Source: Nectonema munidae (lineage: Eukaryota > Nematomorpha > Nectonematoida > Nectonematidae). Taken from it: 64,000 nt of DNA. Made by a program: the position numbers and the translations under genes. The stretch covers positions 558,001 through 622,000 of the forward strand of contig JAUIRK010000173.1 of the NCBI GenBank assembly GCA_030549495.1. The letters run 5' to 3'. Below are positions 1-12,243 of the stretch, piece by piece (position 1 is the stretch's first letter; every line of letters begins with the position of its first letter). A model generated the notes under the pieces. The model was not told where the DNA came from, did no database searches, and saw only the letters and a program-made list of their open reading frames with translations.

Positions 1-1756
1 AACTTTTTCTCAACTTAGACCCGTGCATGAAAAGTTCTTTTCATGATTTTTTTCTCTTTTCCCATATATTATCTTTTTCTGGGTAAATAAGTGACAATTT
101 GAAAGTTGGGTTCGTATATGCTAGTGGGCGAAATATAAGATTGAAAAATGCGTTGGAGTAAGACTACCAATTTTGTCTTGTGAAGGCACAATATTTTTTT
201 TTGTGAAAAAAATTAAGTTTTTGCAAAAGGTTTGAGAAAATTTAGGTTTTTTGGCATTATTCTGTTTTTTAACTTATAAAAATCTGTAAAAAATAGTTTT
301 TTTTAATTTTTCTTTCTAATTAGAAAAAAAATTATTAACTTTAATTTAATTTGTTGAAAAAAATAAATTTTTTCAAATTTTGAGATTTCGGCTTATTTCG
401 CGTTGTTTGGATTTTTTGAACAAAAAATTCTGAAATACATCACATTAGTCAAAGTTTTTTGCTTAAATAATCAACATTTTGTGACTTTTTTGAGAGGATT
501 TCGGTTTATTTCGTTGAATTTCGGTAAAAATCACATGTATAGACAACGAGCTTTAGAAGAGAACCCCTGCTTTTCTATAATTATTAGACGGAACGATAGC
601 ATTCTCCTTAATTCTTATGTATAAACATTCCTAAATTTCTCAAATGTAAATTTGCCTAGATGTTATCCCTTCTATGCTTTATAAGTTACAAAAATTTATC
701 TCGACTCATTTATATTTATATTTTATTGTGTGTTCAAAAAACTACACATCCAAAACGTTTGATTCAAAGATCGTTATAGGACTGTTTTTCGGAACAAAAT
801 GACCGCTTGTACAAAAAAGATCAATGATATTTTCTTTATCGTTTAAAGAAGGTAAAAAATTTTCACCATTTGTTTTATACAAATAACTATTGCATAAATT
901 TGCAAAGCTTTATTTCATCATGAAATTGTAAAAATGTGGTTTAAAATGCCAATAATAAGCTTCTTACACCATATTACGTTTTGAATAAGAGATAGGACCT
1001 AATTTTACTATGAACAACATCCTATCTCTGAGAGTTATTCCTTCTACAAAAGTATAGCATGTTCGTTTTGGATAAAAACATTTAATTTATTCAAAATTTA
1101 ATTCAGAGACCTCCAAACTAAAGAGTGCGTAAGAGATACTAAATTTAGCAGTAATGAATCTGGAATCTGTTATTAGAGTTTTTTTACTTAATCTTTTTGC
1201 TGATATTCTTCTGATTTAACACGTGAGTTATAAATAGGTTATATAGGATGAATGCCCGAAGTTAGCAAATTTGATTGTTGCTAGTACACACGGCAAGCCA
1301 ATCTCACACCGGTTTTGAACTTTTTGGGTCTCATCAGCCAATATTAAGGATTTTTGCCTAATCCAATTGCAATTAGAAGAATTTTTATCGTAATTATTTT
1401 GAACAGACGTTTATCCTAAATAACATAAGAATTTTTTTAATTCAATTGATATAAATTTTACTTTTTATTTGGAATATGAAAAAAACATTCTTTAAGATCC
1501 AAGTAGGCGTTTTGCGTTTTTGACAGGAATATTATAAGAACTGATTATCAAGTATGAGACCTTGTGGAAGCTTATGATGAGTTTCACTACTCCAAATTGC
1601 TGCATAGATATAAAATGGTATTGATATTAAAAAATGTTTTCTTCACTCATAAACAAATATTTTGCCATTCTATAAAAGAGAAAATATAAGGGATTAATTG
1701 AACAAGAATGCTGCACTTACTCCATACCCTATTTGAAGCTTCCATAAGTCTTAGAG
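1..1756. other. AT-rich intergenic DNA, no gene recognised
   Basis: Very AT-rich with many homopolymer runs of A and T. Short open stretches such as 403-624 have no recognisable domain and start without good context. Nothing here can be supported as a gene or a named repeat. Confidence 0.6.
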
Positions 1757-3400
1757 CAGCGGTTCTTAACGCTGGGTCGCGACCCTAATTCTAATTTGGG
1801 TCGCCTGGCAATTTTTTTAGTACCAATGAGAAAAACGGGAAAATAAAAAATCTTGAAATAATAAAAATAAAGCTTAATTATATGAGTAGAAATCAATAAA
1901 TTTACGAATCAATTCGCTATTCACTCGTCCATGCAACTGTATACTACACTTGTAATTGCAAGTAAAAACAATGGTTGGCGGGAGCGCAACAGAAGTATTG
2001 CAACACAGACACAACTATTTGTCAATACATGTCAATCAATTTAAGAAATAAAAGATTTTCTTGTTCTCGAAGGTGTCAGCAAGTGATTAATTTATCATTG
2101 TTTTGATCTTATTTTATCACTATGGCTTATAAACGTCCAAAAGGAAGAATTTTTCAATCTGGGATTTACAGAATTAAAAGATCAAAGCCCCAATGTGTTT
2201 TATGTATGGAAGTGCTTAGCAACGAGTCGATGAAAGAAAATAAATTGAAGCGTCATCTTGAAACTAAACATGCTACTTTTTCTAACAGTGAGAGAAAATT
2301 CTTCGAGAAAAAGAAATGCAAATTAAACGCCAGAGATTTGATACGCAAAGTGACAAAGGACCTTTTTCCTCTTCCCATTATACTACTATAGCATCTTTTC
2401 TGGCAGATAGAGAATAGCAAAACAAAAAAAGTCCCACACAATCCGAAAAGATTTAGTGAAGCTTGTCGCCATTGACATGGTCTGAAAGAAGTCATTCAGA
2501 TGGTTAACTTCATTAAATCTAGATCACTAAACAGTAGAATTTTTAATCGGATGTGTGAAATTTTTGGGTCAGAACATACCCATTTGCTCACCATTCTGAG
2601 GTTCGATGGTTATCTTGAGGGAAAGTTCTTCAGAGGTTACTGGAAATGAGAGTAGACGTTCAGATATTTTTGGTAGATCAAAAACACCAACTTGCTTCTA
2701 GGTTTGACGATTCAAACTCACAGACATTTTTACAGAAATTAACAACTTGAATACATCAATGCAAAACCGAAATGAGACACTGGTAGGAACAGCAGAAAAG
2801 TTGTTAGCCTTCAAAGAGAAGCTTAGCTTGTGCAAACGAAAAATTTCCGTTTGAAAACTTCATTATTTCCCAATCTTAATTTGATTTTGGACACAATTTA
2901 TGAAGCTTCCTTTAATGAAGTCAAAGAAATTGTAGTGCAGCCACATGGAAAAAATGATGTGCGAATTCCAAAAATACATTTCCGAAGATATATCCATCTA
3001 TAGCTAGCTTGGTCAGAATTCCATTTGATGTGAAAATTGAAGATCTACCTCAGGAAATTTCTGATATCTACCAATTAGAAGAGCAACTAATTGAAATAAA
3101 ATATAACAAAGCTCTTCAATATGATTTTAAAGCAGAAACTTTAGGCGCTTTCTGGACAAAGATTTAAAAAGAAAAAGAAGTGGTGGGGTTGCAAGCACTT
3201 AAGGTCCTTCTTTCTTTCCCAATAACGTATTTGTGTGAGACTGGGTTTTTCGGCTCTTATGGCTGTTAAATATAAAATCGTTTATCACCGAAGCACGACA
3301 TGCGATGTTGTCTGTCAAGCGCAACGTTCTCATTAATTGTAACTTTTTTGTAAAATTAAAACTTTGTAATAAATAACATGTTTCTTTTGTAAATCAATAA
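1757..3400 (+). mobile_element. hAT transposon fossil (Charlie/ZBED5-like)
   Basis: The left end at 1757 begins CAGCGGTTCTTAAC, the usual start of Charlie-type hAT elements. A BED-type zinc finger follows (2122-2391), then scattered transposase blocks in shifting frames: a FIKSRSLNSRIF-like block near 2500-2560, an INNLN block near 2730, and the C-terminal dimerisation segment FPITYLCETGFF near 3210-3250. No matching right inverted repeat was found, so the 3' boundary is approximate. Many frame changes show it is long dead. Confidence 0.75.
2122..2391 (+). pseudogene. hAT transposase N-terminus with BED zinc finger (broken)
   Basis: The 89-aa open frame starts MAYKRPKGRIFQSG and holds a BED-like finger: CVLCMEV, then HLETKH 22 residues on (C-x2-C ... 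H-x4-H). This arrangement is typical of ZBED5-like hAT transposases, where the finger binds the element ends. The frame is lost after about residue 70, and later transposase blocks to 3370 are in other frames. It cannot give a working transposase. Confidence in the family is good because finger, core blocks and C-terminal block occur in order on one strand. Confidence 0.7.
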
Positions 3401-3528
3401 AAAGCATGATGAACAATTTTATTGCGTTCCCAGGGTGTTCAATATAGAGAGGTTTTGGTTTGGACGTAAAATTTTATATCCCTCTTTAGAATATTTGTGT
3501 GAATTTATCATTATATAATTGTATTTAA

Positions 3529-3978
3529 GGAAAAGATAGTATTCTGGTGAAGTACGAGACTGGAGGCAGTGTTTCCATACAACATACTCCTGATGATAAC
3601 ACAGAAAAAGTAAAGAAAAAAATTGAAAAAAAAGTTGGCATACCAATTAAAAGTCAAAAATTGTATGCTGGAGGAAATGGACAAGAACTGATTCCAACTG
3701 CTGCTATCCAGAGGGGATCTACTTTAAGCTTGAAGTTTGAATATTCTGATGATCCCATACAGATAGAAATGTTTCCAAATCAAGATTTTGAAAAGATCAA
3801 GCAACTTATTGAAAAAAAAATAAAGATTAGGGTTTCTGAACAGAAAATAATTAATGTTGGAGAAAGAGTCAAGGAAGAAGAAGATATTTTTAGCTTTATA
3901 TTGGTTTTAGCTACTTGTCAAGAAGAATTTAGATCCATCCTACTTAAAAAAGAGAGCCCGAAATCTTTATACCACTAA
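3529..3978 (+). CDS. divergent tandem ubiquitin-like ORF (possible last exon or pseudogene)
   Basis: Open from just after a stop at 3526-3528 to a stop at 3976-3978. The protein reads as two ubiquitin folds in tandem. The first (about 3538-3744) contains ILVKYETGG, then KIEKKVGIPIKSQKLYAGG and STLSLKF, matching ubiquitin's first strand, helix, loop and last strand. The second (about 3750-3900) has IQIEMFPNQDFEKIKQLIEK and EQKIINVG. Neither domain ends in the Gly-Gly needed for cleavage or conjugation, so if expressed it would be a non-conjugable Ubl protein. There is no ATG at the expected start; the sequence TTGTATTTAAG just before 3529 could be a splice acceptor, and polyubiquitin genes often have an intron directly before their first codon. 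An AATAAA lies near 4040. It could equally be a decayed polyubiquitin copy; its long open frame argues mildly for function. Confidence 0.55.
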   Translation, partial: GKDSILVKYETGGSVSIQHTPDDNTEKVKKKIEKKVGIPIKSQKLYAGGNGQELIPTAAIQRGSTLSLKFEYSDDPIQIEMFPNQDFEKIKQLIEKKIKIRVSEQKIINVGERVKEEEDIFSFILVLATCQEEFRSILLKKESPKSLYH

Positions 3979-5339
3979 ATGTAAGTAAGCATTCGTTTTC
4001 TAACGATTACCCAGACAATTGTTGTAAGATACTTCATTCATAATAAAGTCACTTTTCTTTCAAATGCATATACGATTTCACTTTAACTTTGCTTGCCCCA
4101 TGCTAACTCGTACGTGAGTGAGGTGGGAAATGAGATTACCTAGACAAGCGAAAAACATATGGCCGACAACAATGAGATTTGTTAAAAACTTTCTTAGTAA
4201 GGATTGTAACTCATTAGTTTATAATAGTGAGCAGTTGCGAAAATTTTTAAGCTAAAAATCGTATTTTTTGACTTTTGGAGAAAATATTTTTGACATTTTT
4301 GAAGAAAAAAGTGCAAATATGAGTTCATTTTGGTCTTTAATTAAAAAAAGCTCATAAAATTAAAGTCTAAAATTTAACTTTTAATTTTTATGTATCTACT
4401 ATTATTTGAAGGAAAAAATTTCCTGACACTTTTTTAAATACAAATTCATAAAAAAAATCATTTTTTGATTTGGTTATATTAAACTAAAAAACTTCAAATA
4501 ATAAATAGATTTTTGGGATAATTAGCGCCAAAGGTGATGAACTTGCACTTAGAGTTTCACCTTAATGTTCCATCCAGTGAAATACCTCTCTAATATGGTA
4601 TTTATGTCAATAAGGTGTTTGCAAATACAAGGAGCACGCTTAGAGGCGTAATATACACATATGTCGGCCGTACTGAGTCAAAATCTCCGCTAACCAAAAT
4701 CTCCACTAACCAAAATCTTTACTACCAAAATTTACGATAATAATTTTCATAAAAATGTCAAATATCAAAAAACTAAAAACTGTTCACATTTCTTATGTGA
4801 ATCTTTGGGAGCTTCTAAATTTCAAAATCCCCAAAGTTTTATCTCAATTTTATCAGACATTCTATGAACTAAATTTTTTCTAACGAAAACTTATGAAATG
4901 ATAACTTTAAAATTTCCAAAATCTAAATTTCCAGAAAATAAATGACGTTTAATTTCTATTCCTTTTTATATAGCGTAAAATTTAAGTGGAGAAATATTTT
5001 GTAGGTTTATAAGAATATACATGTTATGCTGAGTAATCTTAGCTAAACTTTAGAAAAAAATGTTTTTGTTCGTATTGAGAACTTTATTCACCGAATGAGG
5101 TCGTAAATTTGTAGCATTAAACGAAGACCATACAATCGATTAATTTTCTTGATATTGAAATCTCTCTCGCGCTTCAAGTGAGGGCGTATGCACGTTGTTT
5201 ATAAGTACTATAGAGTTAGTCACTGTGCATTTAAGAGTGAGTGTATGTGATAAAGCGTGTTCTTATGCGCAGGGCTCATGCTCGCAAGTTTTATCCGACC
5301 TTGTTGCGCACTCTACTTTAGTTGCCTTAAAATAGTCGG
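3979..5339. other. intergenic, no gene; short 16-bp tandem repeat
   Basis: No coding signal seen. Around 4680-4735 a motif near AAAATCTCCRCTAACC is repeated about three to four times; such stacks often mark ends of small non-autonomous elements, but no partner end was found. Confidence 0.45.
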
Positions 5340-8245
5340 AATGCCTACGAAACTGATTATCCTAGCATAGATAGACTTGTTGAAAGAGTCCATAATGTCA
5401 GATATGTAGATGTTGAACAGAAGCTAGGCTTATTCTCCTGAAAAATTCGTTATTTATTCTGATCTAGAAAGGAAGCTGTAAACTACCTTAAAGATGCATG
5501 ATGGCACAAACATGCTACTGAGTTTGAACACCAAACCATCATGCCAGATTATCAAAAGCCTTCCTCAAATCGTAAAATATCATGCCTACGTAGAGGCCAT
5601 CATTTAAGCTTTTAACAACATCATGGTGCAAGGTAAGCAGAGCATGATTTGTTGATAGGCCTTTTTTAAAACCAAACTGTTCTTCTGGGATTAGTGCATG
5701 CTCCTTTTGCACCAAACATCGAGTACTCCAAAAATTAATTTGTCATACACTTTACTCAGGCAAGGGAGAAGACTGATAGGCCGTAGATCACTGTTTTACC
5801 GCGCTTCTTGCCAGCCTTTGGCAGACAAAAAAGCATACCCATTAATAACAGTTTGGGTAAAACCCATGTTTTATAAAAGAGTTATACATTGTCAGCAAGA
5901 CGTCCATAAACCTAGGGGGAAGATTTTTGATGAATAGGATATTAATTTCATCACATCCCGCCGCTTTCCTAGCTTTAAACTTTTTAATGATTTGAACCAG
6001 ATCTTCTAGGATGAAGTTAGTGTCGTTCGTTGCAGGAAAACGCCTAAAAAACTCAATTTCAGAATTAAATTTTTTTGGACCTGGGCTTGTGTATAAACAT
6101 ATTTGTAATAATCAGGAAGCAGCGCACATTTATCTTCCGCCTCTATGGCTGTTCGGTTTTTCGATGTAACCGATGACCTTTGTAGCCAGGCTTCAGCCCT
6201 CTATCCAGGTTCCAGAACTTCGAAGAGCCCTGTAGCGAATTAGAGGATTTTGGGATGTTAGTGACTTTCCTAGATGTGGTTTCGCCGAGCTCTAATGAGT
6301 TTTGGTAATCGATTGATAAGATTCTTTGTCTTGGCGTCCCTAGTGTCAATATATTTCCTATAGAGAGTTCGTTTTTCCTTGATAAGTAATAGGACATTCT
6401 TAGGATTTGGATTTGCGTTGACACACACCGCAAGTAAAACCTCAGAGGGTTTTACACTCCTATGCACTTCATGACCCACGGGGCTGAATCATTTAGTAGC
6501 GGCCTAAATCTATCCTAGTTGGCTTGGCTAAAGACCCACCTTTTCACTAAATTTCCCTAGGCAGCCTTGAACTGTGGACCTAAAGAAACTGTGTCCAACA
6601 AGGGCTTATGATCAGAAAAAATACAATCCTGGATAACCACTATTGAGGCCATTAGTGGTTTTAGATTAAAGATATTATTGCAAGGTCAAGTAAATTCTTA
6701 TCACTAGTCGGTGTTGTATCATTAACGATAAAAGCGTATGATTCCTACCAACTTAAGTATGTTGATTTCACTGAACAGTCTAATGTAGTGCGCGTTTAGG
6801 TCATCTAGTAGTAGCACCTTATCGGAGGAGCGAATATATCTTTACATAAATTCGTAGTCCAACAGAGGGTTACTAGGTGAGTTGTAACAACCCAACACAA
6901 CTAAATGCCCAGCTCTACTAAGATAAAGCATCAAGTCACTTGAGCCTCCAGAACCACTTATCGTGAAACAGGAAACCTTTAACCCCTCTCGCTCACACAT
7001 CGTTAGATCTCGTTAGTGGCTTGTTCCAGGATGCACAAATGTCCTATATCCGAGGATGCGGATAGAATACTTGGCTTGAGATTTCACTTCATTCAGAGAG
7101 AAGACATTTATATTATTTTCGGTAAGGAGCTCAATTAGAGCACTAGCTAAGCGGTTGATGTTGAAGTGCAAAAATTTGATCATGATAGATTGACACTACA
7201 CTATCCTATTTACTGACACTCTAGAAGGAGATCCGCAGCCACTGCGCTCACCATTTCTCCAACTGTTCTTTGAACAGTGGTGATTCTAACTGAGTTGTTT
7301 TTGCTTATTCTTTCTGCTGAAGAAAGGCAAGTTTCGTTGGGCGTTTTTATAGGCAGCTGAGTGCCCCTCACCCCCACACAAATAACATTTGACGTTCTTA
7401 GGAGTTGCTGACTTGGACGTTCGACGATCGTGCTCGCCTTCGTACATTAGACAACATTCTCTGTTTGGGCAAGCAGCCGCCACGTGGCCTAGTTTCCGTC
7501 ATTTATAGCATTGCAATGCTTTAGTCTTGAGTAGAAACTCATGGCAGGAGAATTACAGACCTATAATTATTATCAGTCTCTTTTTGGTCAGCTGATCAAA
7601 AGTTACCTTGTTTTCTAGTTTCGCTTTTAGGTAAGATCCCCTTGTCATATTTTTAAACAGGGGTTCTACCGTGTTTGATAATCCTAGGTCTTTAATTGTC
7701 GCCGAGACATCGGGGCGTCTTGCATGATCAGGTCCTTGAGGACTATGGCGCAAGCCTTAGCTCTGGACACGTAACCCTTGACAAAAGGCCACTGGAGATA
7801 AGGTTGAAGTATTGTTTCCTTAGAGTCCTTATCTTCAACCAGAAACTTAATTAGATTAAGCTTAGCCAATTTAAACATATTATCTTTATTTTTGATTTCT
7901 ATGCCAAAATTGCCCTATATGTGCCTAATTTGAGACCCAAGTTAGGCATATTTGTATAATAATTTGGCTTCCTAGATAGTTCTGTCGTGTTCTTTGGTGG
8001 TGAGAGCCTCTTGTTCCTAGCAATTACCTTAGTAAATTCCCTATTGAAGTTGTCCGAAGTGTGGGCTATTTTGGTGGTTAGAGCGGAACTATATTGCTGC
8101 TGTCGCTGTTGAAATAAATTTTCTTAGCTTGTATGTTCGAGCGGTTCGTCTCTAACATAATAGTATTAATATTTTATAAATTTTTACTTGACTCTAGCTG
8201 AACTGAGCTAGAGCGCTTCTTCGTCCTGTTCTTCTTCGTGCTCAT
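5340..8245 (-). mobile_element. LINE (Jockey/CR1/R1-type), two ORFs, inactivated
   Basis: On the minus strand the parts run in order. ORF1 starts at 8245 (MSTKKNRTKKRSSS) and contains zinc knuckles near 7370-7512; the second reads CYLCGGEGHSA. An apurinic-type endonuclease start, FNINRLASALIELL, lies near 7110-7180. The EN-RT linker KEKRTLYRKYIDTRDAKT is near 6340-6400. Reverse transcriptase blocks include EEQFGFKKGLSTNHALL (about 5640-5690), FYDLRKAFDN (about 5550-5580) and LLFNIYISDIMDSF near 5395-5425. The catalytic FADD block is absent, so the 3' part is missing or scrambled. Frames change often and stops are present. This is a plain retrotransposon remnant. Confidence 0.85.
7230..8245 (-). 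pseudogene. LINE ORF1 (gag-like, zinc knuckles), broken
   Basis: Nucleic-acid-binding ORF1 of the minus-strand LINE. The ATG at 8245 opens a lysine/arginine/serine-rich head. The middle (7878-7690) carries FKLAKLNLIKFLVEDKDSK, an ORF1-type fold segment. The tail has CCHC knuckles: one near 7470-7512, where the second position of the knuckle is a stop codon (CYK-stop-RKLGHVAAAC), and an intact-looking one near 7360-7400 (CYLCGGEGHSAAY). Frame breaks separate the pieces. In the family this protein coats the RNA and helps priming; this copy cannot make it. Confidence 0.7.
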
Positions 8246-8259
8246 AATGGAAGATGGTG

Positions 8260-9972
8260 ATCAAGATGAAGATTATGTGTGCGTGAGTACAAAAGAGAAA
8301 GCAAAAGTGAGATAAATAGTGGAAAGAGAGGAAGTTAAGATTAGAGAGTGTGCGTGACTTAGTGAAGTTGATGAGGATGAGAGATGAGCAGTGGGAGATT
8401 TACTGAAGTGATATTTGTTGAGTCAAGATTTCTAAAACAGAGAGTATAAAGCGGAAACGCAAATCGAGGAAGTGTGACAAGCTTTATACATACATCAAAT
8501 AATTTACATATAAAAGTAAACATATAATTAACTGTGTATAATATACACATAAAAACTAAAATAAATTTATAATTGTCTAATGAATTAACTTGATTATTTC
8601 GAAGTTACGCTTCATTTAATTTTAAAAATAAAATGTTTTGACATTAAATGTTTCAATTTAAAATATTTGTGATAGTATTTAACGCCATCTATAAATTATC
8701 CAATAAATGTTTTTCTTGTTCCGTAGGCCCATCATACAGATTGTATACCGGATGAGACTTTATTCCAGTCTGAATATGATTTAAATTATAGATTTTATCT
8801 GAAAACTTTGAAAAATCAAACAATATTGACATTTTAATGATGCGAGTAAAACTCCCATAAATCGTCCTCAGTGTTGCTAAAAAAGCCCCGTTCTGCAAAG
8901 GTTAATTGAGTTTTAGGTCTTGTAAAGATAATACAGATATTCAAAATTACATTTAATAACATTGATTATTATCATTAGTTAGTCATCATAAGGAATAAAA
9001 AGTTTCCGGTTTGCTGTTTTTAGATAATCCATGTATTAGTTTAAAATACATATACACCTAATTTCAAAACTAATCACCATATGTTGAAATTTAAATTTAA
9101 ATTTTTTCAAGAGTTAGAAGTCAACAGTTTATTAAGAAAATTGAACATGCCAAACAAGTCAACGTCACAAATATAGAATTTATATATGAAAGAAAATAAA
9201 ACAAAAAAGACAGATTAGAAGTGAAACAAAATAGGATGCTAACTGGAAGAATGAAGTCAAAAGAAGGACTAATGTAAAATAGCAATCGTTTGGGAATTTT
9301 GAAGATTGTGTCGTTAACTTAACAGTCATAGTATTCAGTGAAGAAGAAAAGTTCAAAGTTGAAGATAATTATATTAATAATAATAATAATTTAATTCAAT
9401 AATTATAATTATAAGGACAAATAAAAACATTAAAGAATAATCAAAAAATATGGCTATGGAAACAAAAGTTAAATATATGAATGAGTATATAATTATGTAA
9501 AAAAATCTGTACATACATTAAAAACTTTCTATATTTAGGCTTAAAGCTTTAATATTTTTTAAATACTTAATATGTAAAGGTAATGATTTCCTTTTTTATA
9601 GATTTTTTTAAGAAAAATTTATTGAATATTTAGACCATAATGGCTGTTAATGTGTACCTCTAATCTCAAGCGAATCATAGTCAACGATTCATTCACAGAG
9701 GCTCACCCCTCTTAAAATAAAATGACAAAACTGTGATTAACCATCTTGAAGCATAATGCGAGTATGCCTTACAGTTTAAAGTGTTTTGAAATCTAATCAA
9801 CCAACCAAAAAACATATTTATATATGATATTAGGTAGATTATATATATTTCGCGTGTAATATACAATAAATTTATTATTAATAATTTATACTTTTAAGTT
9901 TTTTTGTAATCATTACTTTACATTCCTTAAAATGGCTGATGTAAAATTATCTTTTTTAAAATTTTGCCCATT
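8260..9972. other. AT-rich intergenic with microsatellite
   Basis: No gene found. A short (AAT)n run lies at about 9374-9392. The first 150 bases after 8245 may be the 5' untranslated part of the LINE. Confidence 0.5.
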
Positions 9973-10110
9973 TTAATCCATTTAAGGCCAAGCAAAGCAG
10001 ACGATATCTAAAAAAACGCAGACGATTTATATTCAAAGTCATTTAAAAAAGCAGACGAAGATGAAATTACTTATGTTCCAAAATAGGAACATTGGCCGTA
10101 AATGGGTTAA
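9973..10110. mobile_element. 138-bp TTAA-ended MITE (piggyBac-type)
   Basis: Both ends are TTAA and the adjoining 15 bases are inverted repeats: left TTAATCCATTTAAGGCCAA, right (reversed) TTAACCCATTTACGGCCAA, 17 of 19 matching. TTAA ends are the hallmark of piggyBac insertions. Inside, GCAGACGA occurs three times. No coding capacity. Confidence 0.7.
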
Positions 10111-11940
10111 TAAAATACGATCATTCATTTTTTCTTTCTAGTAAAATATAGAAAGTTTTTTATGTAAATTTTAGCTTTATATCTTCCTTTTTCTTTGAAA
10201 TAATTTTTATAGTTTTTTTTGGGGGGCATTTAATGGCTTGGCCTCAAAAGAACAAAGAAACTATTTATTGCTATTTTTAACCAATGAGGATAATTTTGTT
10301 CAATAAAGACCAAATTATTTCTGGAAAATTAACACCTTTCTTTAGGCTAATTATGCTTTAAGCTAAGATATTCTATATTACTTAGGGTAATATAAAATAT
10401 ATTATGGAAGTCAAAATAATTATATTTATTTTTCATTCACTATAGCGATTTGGTCATTGCATTAATCTCGTTTGGAGTTCTATCCTTTTTGTTTACTATT
10501 TTTCGATTATTTTTATCAACGGTTGCGTATAAGCTCTCTATTTTTACAAATGTATTAGCTACTCAAGTTACAAGCTCGAAAAATCGTAAATTTTTTTTAC
10601 ATCCCTTTTAATTAATGCTTGTATTAGAATTACTATCAGATTTCAGCTAAAATTTATCGACTTACAATTTGAATATGATGAAAAACAAGTTCTACAACCA
10701 AAATGGTGGCTTTTTTTAATCAATATTTTGTTACTAAATTTTCGAAAATAACTTCATTGAAAACTAAAATCCAATGTATGTTTGGCACGATTCATATTTG
10801 CGAGTAAATTTTTTTAGTGATGAATATTAATATTTTAAAGCAAAGAAAGAGACTAAAAACTGATCATATGAATAATATTTTGAAGCTTTCTTCTCTTACG
10901 AATTTAGCGCCTAATTCTAATGAAAATTTTAGAAAAGATTTCAAGTTTCTAAAAAATCAAAAAAGAAAAATTAAGAATAAAAGATTTTTCAAACATTTTT
11001 AATGCTTTATGAATAATTTCTTCACTTAGTATGATTTTTATCATGATCATAGTCTTCTTTTGAACCCTTCAGTTTTTTATTCAGCCCGCAAAAACTAGAT
11101 ATTCGAATGTTGCCTTACGAGTGATTTGAGTTTAACACCCCTGCCTGCTGTCAACATAATATATTTTTTCTCTCTTTTTAGTCTATACTTATGTAGTGCG
11201 ATAATATAGAAAAGAAATCTATATGAATCCATTTTCCAATTATCTCAGTTGTGTGTGACAACCTCTCAGAATTTCTTGTATGAATACTCAAAAAGTAGTG
11301 ATAACTTAAAAATATAATGCAACATAATCTTAAGTTTTGTATTTATGTTAATATAATTTGAAGTTATGTCAATTTTTATTAGAAATGAAATATAGCTAAT
11401 TTGTGTTCCTTTTAAATATATATTATATTATAAACGTTTTTGTGAATTGATTTTTCTTTGTCATATTTAGATTCATTTACTATTTTTTCATCATCGTATA
11501 GAACAATAAGAATAGCTTTATTTCACAAAATAATATCTATTTATTTTCATATTGGATTTATATAGCACATAATCAAAATGAAATTTAGATGATACGCTGT
11601 TTTGTGAGAAAAAGGCTTTCATGAGAATTTACTTATTTTACCTTTAAAGAGTTAAAACATAATCATCAAAGAGAGATAAAAAAATATACAGAAAAGATGG
11701 AATACCAGAATCCTAGGGAATTTACACGAATACTATACTTTAAAAAAAGAGAATTTGGAAAGCCTAGCTCTAAGTATGTTTGCTTATTTCTTTTACTTTC
11801 ATATATTTTTCATATTACTTATTTTATAAGGGATACAAAATATTTTTCATGACTTTTCAAGCCCAATTTAGCAAATTTAAAAATTTGAAAGCCCTTTTTT
11901 AAAGCGTCGATATGTGGATAAAAGTTTCGAAAAAGTAGAA
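10111..11940. other. AT-rich intergenic, nothing recognised
   Basis: Long low-complexity AT stretches. The lysine-rich open frame at 10817-11002 has no recognisable domain and typical AT-driven composition, so I do not call it a gene. Confidence 0.5.
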
Positions 11941-12243
11941 TAACTGATTTCTAAGTAAGCAAGTATGCGAGATGACTAAAAAGCTTTTGCCGATTTTAAA
12001 AATAATGCTTTCCCGATCATTCATTATTATTCTTTCAATGTAATAAGAACACAAGTTATGTGTTAACATAAAAAATGAATATATTTCATTAAAGATTTTC
12101 CCAAAAACTTTATTAAAAAGGAAAATAATAGACATGAGACGATAAATACTGACTGATTTTTGTATCATACTGACCTTGGTGAATTTAAAAGTTGATGGGT
12201 AAACACTATGTTCAATACAAGAATTGAAACCAATAATCAGAAT

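Noticed and set aside
6143-6433. 96-aa minus-strand frame as a host gene
   Set aside because: It lies within the LINE EN-RT linker and the true LINE frame is the neighbouring one.
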